Origin: Pseudomonadota bacterium
GTDB taxonomy: Bacteria > Pseudomonadota > Alphaproteobacteria > Rhizobiales > Rhizobiaceae
Assembly: GCA_023435335.1 (NCBI GenBank)
Contig: JAEYRU010000268.1
Coordinates: 1-10,505, forward strand
DNA: 10,505 bases
Direction of reading: 5' to 3'
Position 1 is the stretch's first letter, and every line of letters begins with the position of its first letter. The translations under genes were made by a program, and so were the position numbers. Below, one piece after another: positions 6,343-10,505 of this stretch. The notes beneath the pieces were generated by a model. The model was not told where the DNA came from and did no database searches. It was given only the letters and a program-made list of their open reading frames with translations.

Positions 6343-7530
6343 ATGCCAACCACGGTGTCAAGCGAAGCAAGCCTGCTCGAGACCGTTCTCGAGCCACAGA
6401 ACATGCAGCGGCTGCGGGGGAGCGGCTACCTGATCAAGGACAGCGGCGTCCGGGACAGTCGCCGCGCCAAACCTCCCCCCGAGCCTCGGGGCCAGACGCG
6501 GCAGAAGATCGCCGAAACGCTTGGCGCCTGGTATCAGGCCGCCGGTCTGGCGACCCGGCGGGGGACCAGCCCTGTCGCCGAACCCGACATGCACGATGGC
6601 GTCAAGACGATCCCCAAGATCAAGGTGAAGGCGCTGGTTACCGATCTGAAGGTCTCGCGGGGCGGTACCTACCTGCAGTTCGACTTCAAGACGAACGTGC
6701 CTTGCATCCCCCTGGTATGCGTCAGCCGGGGACCGCTCGACGCCGTGAAGGTCGACGGCTCCTACAAGCTGAAAGGGGAGCCGGAACAGACGTCCCTGCT
6801 TGGATCACTGCTGTCTGGCCACAGGACCACCCATTCACTTGCGGTGATGGACCTGAAACCGCGCTGGAAGAACAACAGCAATCCCTATCGCTACGTGATC
6901 CTGCTCAAACCCAAGGAAGACGACAGACCTTGGGTTCCCGCCAAGGGCAGCGAAAAAACCATGCGGCGCCACGTCGTCGTGACGGTGGATTCGGTTCATG
7001 TGCTGGACGACGCCGACATGCTCGGCGCCGGCGAAATGTACTTCAAGAGCCAGCTCGGCCACCCCGGATTCAACTTCATGGTCCCGGGCAATTCCCTCGC
7101 TTTCGCCATCCACCCCGCTACTGATACAGGCGGAGGCACGGGGGAAGGCTTCATGTATGTCAGCAGCGGCGATGTCGTTCCCCTCGGTTTCCACCTGCTC
7201 GCCAAGGAGGTCAGGGAAAAGGTCGAACACACCTTCAGCGCTGTAGAAAACGACGCCGGGTCGGGTTGGCCCGGTTCACTTCCAACGCACGGCACCAACC
7301 GCATGCCGGACAAGTATGAGGGCACCTACAACACTGGCTCGTTCGAAGCCACCAGCGCCCACTGGACATACAATGTCGACGGCGGAACGCTCATGAGCGG
7401 CAAGAGTGGCGATCCGTTGTGGCAGAGGGAGTGGTACTCGGTCGCATATTCGAGACACGTTTCCGGCGGGATAACCACGGATCTCGAATACGTCATATCC
7501 GGTAGTATCATAGTGTTCTACGCGTTCTGA
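6343..7530 (+). CDS. Hypothetical protein, unrecognised
   Basis: I do not recognise this 395-aa protein. The start is well supported by AAGGAGG six bases before the ATG. There is no signal peptide and no transmembrane helix. Residues 1-75 are polar, with a proline-rich patch (PPPEPRG, about 44-50). From about 90 the sequence alternates short hydrophobic and polar stretches, as in beta-rich folds. One segment includes YLQFDFKTNVPCIP. Another includes VVVTVDSVHVLDDADMLGAG, with acidic D/E residues that could bind a metal ion. A glycine-rich stretch (TGGGTGEG) lies at about 265. The C-terminus is hydrophobic (SGSIIVFYAF). It follows the OmpA-type gene on the same strand after 120 bp and converges on the permease gene. 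Codon use looks ordinary for the window. Confidence 0.72.
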   Translation: MPTTVSSEASLLETVLEPQNMQRLRGSGYLIKDSGVRDSRRAKPPPEPRGQTRQKIAETLGAWYQAAGLATRRGTSPVAEPDMHDGVKTIPKIKVKALVTDLKVSRGGTYLQFDFKTNVPCIPLVCVSRGPLDAVKVDGSYKLKGEPEQTSLLGSLLSGHRTTHSLAVMDLKPRWKNNSNPYRYVILLKPKEDDRPWVPAKGSEKTMRRHVVVTVDSVHVLDDADMLGAGEMYFKSQLGHPGFNFMVPGNSLAFAIHPATDTGGGTGEGFMYVSSGDVVPLGFHLLAKEVREKVEHTFSAVENDAGSGWPGSLPTHGTNRMPDKYEGTYNTGSFEATSAHWTYNVDGGTLMSGKSGDPLWQREWYSVAYSRHVSGGITTDLEYVISGSIIVFYAF

Positions 7531-7575
7531 CCGGCCTCGAGCTGGCGGCGATTAATCGCGGAAATGCGGCCTGGC

Positions 7576-8364
7576 TTAGGAAAGCGCGTCGAACAGCAGC
7601 TTTGCAGCAATGACCGCGAGGATCGCAAGGATCACGCGGTCGAGCGCTGCCGCCGAGATGCGCCGCGCGAGTGCTGCGCCCACGGGCATGGCGAGCGAGA
7701 CCGGTACCAGCGCTGACAGACTGTAGAGCATGTCGCCAGGCCGGATGAGCCCGTTCGCTGCGACCGCTACGATCTGAATAGCAGTGAAGGCCGCAAAGAA
7801 GGCTGAGATCGCGGCGATGAAGGCCTCGCGCTTCATCCTGAGCGCGTTCAGGAAGGTGATGCTCACTGGGGCCGAAAGTCCGGCGGCGCCCTGCAGGATG
7901 CCCGCGGCTACTCCAGCCGGCAATGCCAACCACCGCGCGAGGCCCATCTGCAGTTGCAAGTGCGGCCGCTGCAGTCGCAGTGCGATGTACAGCAGCACCG
8001 TCAGCGCAACCGAGAGCGACAGCGTGTCCGACGAGAGCGACTTGAGAGCGAAGGTGCCCAACGCTACGCCAATCATGCCGCCGGCGATGAGCGGAACCAT
8101 GAAGCGCCCGTCTGGCAGGTGTTCGCGGAAGCGGAGGGCCTGCCAGCTGTTGGTCGTGATGTTCGGCACGAGCATCACCACCACCGCGAAACGCACGTCG
8201 AAGAAAGCGGCAAGCGCCGGCACGGCCAGGATCGGCGCCCCTGCCCCGGTCGCGCCCTTGAGCACGCCGCCGGCCGCCAGGCACACGGCCACGACCACAA
8301 TCTCGAGGAGGATTTCGCCGGTCAATCGTCTCTTCTGAAGTCCATCGGCTGCCGGACCGGGCAT
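7576..8364 (-). CDS. TauE/SafE family permease (putative anion exporter)
   Basis: This is an integral inner-membrane protein of the TauE/SafE (formerly DUF81) family, whose members move sulfite, sulfoacetate or related organic anions. Counting from the ATG at 8364 it has 262 aa and about eight hydrophobic segments. The family's internal duplication is visible: GVLKGATGAGAPI (33-45) in the first half and GILQGAAGLSAPV (155-167) in the second. The open frame runs back to 8553, but that part overlaps the neighbouring gene and has no membrane character. A TTG at 8325, preceded by AGAAGAGA, is an alternative start closer to the first helix. It lies 85 bp downstream of the 101-aa gene on the same strand and may be co-transcribed with it and gntR. 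Substrate unknown; direction (export) inferred from the family. Confidence 0.87.
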   Translation of the reverse strand: MPGPAADGLQKRRLTGEILLEIVVVAVCLAAGGVLKGATGAGAPILAVPALAAFFDVRFAVVVMLVPNITTNSWQALRFREHLPDGRFMVPLIAGGMIGVALGTFALKSLSSDTLSLSVALTVLLYIALRLQRPHLQLQMGLARWLALPAGVAAGILQGAAGLSAPVSITFLNALRMKREAFIAAISAFFAAFTAIQIVAVAANGLIRPGDMLYSLSALVPVSLAMPVGAALARRISAAALDRVILAILAVIAAKLLFDALS

Positions 8365-8449
8365 CACCCGGCATGTACGCACGTTGCCCCGTGCGGACTT
8401 CTTCAAGGTTTCCTCGAAACCGTCAAGGACCGGGCGGCGACCGTCCTGC

Positions 8450-8755
8450 CTATTGCGGGCCGGCCGTCCATTCGGGCAACGGCGCCAGGCTGCGGTTGAA
8501 CTGCTTCCACCACATGGACTCATCCATGTCGCAACAGGCGCGAAGCATGGCATGCGCCTTCTCGAAAGCCTGGCTAGCGAGATCGTCGAATGTCATGCTC
8601 GGATCGTAGGGAAGCGACACGACCAGTTCCTGCCCGGTCTGGGTGCCGCCCTCGTCGACCTGAAGGTAAAGCCAGACCACGAACTGCGCCCCGTGGCCGC
8701 TTGCATCAGCATTGGCGATCTTGATCCGGTCGATGCCTGCTGCCGTGACGTTCAT
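8450..8755 (-). CDS. Small hypothetical protein (101 aa)
   Basis: I do not recognise this family. The gene is supported by GGAGG eight bases before the ATG and by its place in a same-strand run between gntR and the TauE-type permease, 115 bp and 85 bp away. The protein is soluble and acidic, with no signal peptide or membrane segment. An N-terminal half of beta character (GAQFVVWLYLQVDE, about 22-35) is followed by a helical half with a vicinal cysteine pair (RACCDM, about C74-C75) and a Trp pair (MWWKQF). Its position suggests a role with the permease or the regulator, but nothing in the sequence proves it. Confidence 0.7.
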   Translation of the reverse strand: MNVTAAGIDRIKIANADASGHGAQFVVWLYLQVDEGGTQTGQELVVSLPYDPSMTFDDLASQAFEKAHAMLRACCDMDESMWWKQFNRSLAPLPEWTAGPQ

Positions 8756-8796
8756 GCGGAAGTCCTCCGGTTGCGATTCGCGGAGAAGCGCTCGAC

Positions 8797-8825
8797 AGCC
8801 GGAAGGTTCCGGAGGCAGTCCGGCT
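8797..8825. other. Inverted repeat between gntR and the 101-aa gene
   Basis: Arms AGCCGGA (8797-8803) and TCCGGCT (8819-8825) flank a 15-nt loop. An alternative inner pairing CCGGAA/TTCCGG (8799-8804/8807-8812) competes with it. It lies 45 nt past the gntR stop on the transcribed (minus) side and could attenuate read-through. No T-tract is present. Confidence 0.35.
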
Positions 8826-8869
8826 ATGGTGAAGGGATGGTGAAATCAGTTGGCGATCCGCCGCTTAGT

Positions 8870-9592
8870 TCAGGCGATGTCGCCGCGTATCGCACCGGAT
8901 CCGCCAGGAGGCGTGAAGTAATCCGGTCGGCCGTCACTGAGGCTGCTTGCCACCGCGATCGACTGCGAAAGATGGTGGGCCATCGCCTCATCGGCCTTGT
9001 CAGGCGCTGCCGCCTCGATTGCATCGACGATGGCCACGTGTTCCTGCAGGATTCGGCTTGCCTTATCCCCCATGGGCAGGTGGAGCGCCCTCAGCCGGTC
9101 GATGTGTACGCTTTCCCGCCGGATGACCAGGAAGTTGCGCATGTAGCCTGCCGCCTTGAACAATGTCTCGTGGAAGCTCTGGTCCAGGTCGGTGAAGATG
9201 TCGAGCTGGCCAGCATCGCAGGTGTATTGCTGCATCGCCACGATGCGCCGGAGCATCTCGACCAAGCCAGGTGGCGTCCTAGCAGCCAGCTCACGCACGA
9301 TGTTGCGCTCGACGGAACTGCGCAGAAAGTGGGCCTCACGGGCCAGCGACAGGTCGATCCGGCTGACCACGGTGCGTGACTGAGGGTAAATCTCCACCAA
9401 TCCCTCCTCCCGCAGCCGGAGCAGCGCGTCACGCATCGGGGTGGAACTGACGGAATAGCGCGCCTGGAGTTCGGTGCGCGACAGCTGCGTCCCCGGCGGA
9501 AGATCGAGCGAGATGATGCGCTGGCGCAGGTCCGTATAGGGATCCCGGTGTCCGCCGGCTTTCGCGGTTTCGTACATCGACATGGCGGGCAT
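8870..9592 (-). CDS. GntR family transcriptional regulator, FCD (FadR) subfamily
   Basis: This 240-aa DNA-binding regulator responds to a small organic acid in most FCD relatives. The winged helix-turn-helix (about 18-80) shows the GntR pattern: LRQRIISLDLPPGTQLS, then ELQARYSVSSTPMRDALLRL, then EGLVEI. The FCD ligand domain (about 85-215) carries the usual metal ligands: D137 and H141 (LDQSFH), H185 (LQEHV) and H207 (AHHLS). It is therefore expected to bind a divalent metal plus a carboxylate effector. ATGs also occur at residues 4 and 6, and none has a strong Shine-Dalgarno, so the start is approximate. It is divergent from an IlvD/Edd dehydratase and upstream of the 101-aa and permease genes, a typical arrangement for a local repressor of a sugar-acid pathway. 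Confidence 0.92.
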   Translation of the reverse strand: MPAMSMYETAKAGGHRDPYTDLRQRIISLDLPPGTQLSRTELQARYSVSSTPMRDALLRLREEGLVEIYPQSRTVVSRIDLSLAREAHFLRSSVERNIVRELAARTPPGLVEMLRRIVAMQQYTCDAGQLDIFTDLDQSFHETLFKAAGYMRNFLVIRRESVHIDRLRALHLPMGDKASRILQEHVAIVDAIEAAAPDKADEAMAHHLSQSIAVASSLSDGRPDYFTPPGGSGAIRGDIA

Positions 9593-9862
9593 GTATCAGA
9601 GCCTGAAACACTAGTGCAATACGTCCGCAAACGGTCGCGCCCTACTCGGTAGGCTGCGCGGCAGGCGGCCGCGGCCTCCAGCGGCTTCGGGCGCCCGCGC
9701 CCAGCAGCTTGAACTTGATACGCAAATATATTAGTGCGGCACGGTACTGGACTGTCCGGCGTTGAGCTGCCGCTGCCACTGGCGGGGGACGTGACATGTG
9801 AGCATCCAGCACAGCGTCACGCGGTGGGGACGGCCAATGACAACAGCCAAGAGGTATCATGC
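9593..9862. promoter_or_regulatory. Divergent gntR/dehydratase control region
   Basis: This 270-bp gap should hold the promoters of both genes and the GntR operator. An AT-rich island at 9709-9736 (with TTGATA and AAATATATTAG) stands out in GC-rich surroundings and is the best promoter candidate. Possible operators are the palindrome CACTAGTG (9609-9616), the inverted repeat CCTAC-TCG-GTAGG (9641-9653) with flanking GCGC arms, GTGC-G-GCAC (9734-9742), and the hexamer TAGTGC found at both 9612 and 9732. None matches a consensus I can name with confidence. Confidence 0.45.
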
Positions 9863-10505
9863 ATGACGGCGCGGCCACCAAGGACACCCGAGACGCTAAG
9901 GTCCGCCAGATGGTTCGCGCCCGATGATTTGCGCAGCTTCGGCCACCGCTCCCGGATGATGCAGCTTGGATACGCTCCGGAGGAGTTCGTGGGTCGCCCC
10001 CTCATCGGCGTCCTCAACACATGGTCTGAGCTGAACAGCTGCCATGCACACTTCCGGGAGCGCGCACAGGACGTGAAACGCGGCGTGCAGATGGCAGGCG
10101 GCCTCGCGGTCGAGCTGCCATCCCTGTCCGTCGACGAGAGCTTCACCAAGCCGACCTCGATGCTCTACCGCAACATGCTCGCGATGGAGACGGAGGAGAT
10201 GATCAGATCGCACCCGCTCGACGGCGTGGTGCTGATGGGCGGCTGCGACAAGACCACGCCCGGCCTTGTCATGGGGGCGCTGACGGCCGGTGTGCCGATG
10301 ATCTATCTGCCGGCGGGGCCGATGCTGCGCGGCAACTACGCCGGCCAGAATCTCGGCTCGGGCTCAGACGCCTGGAAATACTGGGATGAGCGGCGTGCCG
10401 GAAACGTCTCCGAGGCCGAATGGATCGGGCTGCAGGGAGGCATCGCACGTTCGGCCGGTGTCTGCATGACCATGGGTACGGCGAGCACCATGACCGCGAT
10501 CGCCG
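9863..10505 (+). CDS. IlvD/Edd family sugar-acid dehydratase, 5' part (truncated by window end)
   Basis: The first 214 codons of an Fe-S dehydratase that converts a sugar acid to its 2-keto-3-deoxy product. Visible family motifs are NTWSELNSCH with C60, GGCDKTTPG with C128, D129 and K130, and SAGVCMTMGTASTM with C201. These correspond to the three [2Fe-2S] cysteines and the carbamylated lysine known in Rhizobium leguminosarum L-arabinonate dehydratase (C59, C127, C200, K129), shifted by one. E92 (VDESF) fits the Mg2+ ligand. NTW plus C-H-A-H-F points to the sugar-acid branch rather than the biosynthetic dihydroxy-acid dehydratase. The ATG at 9863 is preceded by AAGAGG at about 8 nt. An ATG four bases upstream is in another frame and stops early. 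The gene continues past the window end. Exact substrate (arabinonate, xylonate, other, or a sulfosugar acid) is undecided. Confidence 0.9.
   Translation, partial: MTARPPRTPETLRSARWFAPDDLRSFGHRSRMMQLGYAPEEFVGRPLIGVLNTWSELNSCHAHFRERAQDVKRGVQMAGGLAVELPSLSVDESFTKPTSMLYRNMLAMETEEMIRSHPLDGVVLMGGCDKTTPGLVMGALTAGVPMIYLPAGPMLRGNYAGQNLGSGSDAWKYWDERRAGNVSEAEWIGLQGGIARSAGVCMTMGTASTMTAIA

Noticed and set aside
5163..7124. 653-codon open frame on the plus strand across the OmpA-type gene and the orphan
   Set aside because: It is Arg/Gly/Ala-rich with no domain and lies out of frame with two genes that have a signal peptide, known motifs and ribosome-binding sites.
7548..7559. Perfect 12-nt palindrome GCGATTAATCGC in the convergent gap
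   Set aside because: Only four G/C pairs could form a stem around TTAA and there is no T-tract. It is too weak to call a bidirectional terminator, though its place between convergent genes is suggestive.
8365..8553. N-terminal extension of the permease frame
   Set aside because: It is hydrophilic, overlaps the 101-aa gene, and the membrane domain starts after residue 20 of the shorter form.
8384..9379. 331-codon plus-strand open frame
   Set aside because: It is antisense to the GntR gene and the 101-aa gene. The composition is that of a GC-rich shadow frame and no family features are seen.

Overview
The window reads as chromosomal DNA of a GC-rich alphaproteobacterium, most likely of the order Hyphomicrobiales (Mesorhizobium/Phyllobacteriaceae-like). 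The evidence is the divK-pleD cell-cycle pair, a neighbouring DUF3572 gene, a DinB polymerase with an N-terminal zinc ribbon, and a GTTC-N7-GTTC (alphaproteobacterial LexA-type) site at dinB. I see no IS element, integrase, tRNA, rRNA or CRISPR array.

Region 1 (1-2159), cell-cycle signalling: divK and pleD are on the minus strand and overlap by 4 bp (ATGA). DivK is a stand-alone receiver. PleD is a receiver / pseudo-receiver / GGEEF diguanylate cyclase. Bases 1-221, beyond the pleD stop, hold no gene I can support.

Region 2 (2160-5135), small enzymes and translesion synthesis: on the plus strand a DUF3572 gene overlaps a HAD-superfamily gene by 4 bp. A GNAT acetyltransferase follows on the minus strand, convergent with HAD and divergent from dinB. 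DinB starts at 3822 (or 3804), and the SOS-box-like site at 3795-3809 covers the upstream candidate ATG. A small hairpin follows dinB.

Region 3 (5136-7575), envelope and unknown: a secreted DUF4892-OmpA peptidoglycan-binding protein is followed, 120 bp later, by a 395-codon gene with a strong Shine-Dalgarno sequence that I cannot assign. It is the least explained gene here.

Region 4 (7576-10505), a likely sugar-acid or organosulfonate catabolic locus: a GntR/FCD regulator, a 101-aa orphan and a TauE/SafE permease run on the minus strand. A 270-bp regulatory gap separates them from a divergent IlvD/Edd dehydratase that is cut by the window end. The layout suggests the GntR protein controls both sides in response to the dehydratase substrate or a product. 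The substrate cannot be fixed from this window; L-arabinonate-type acids and 6-deoxy-6-sulfogluconate are both possible.
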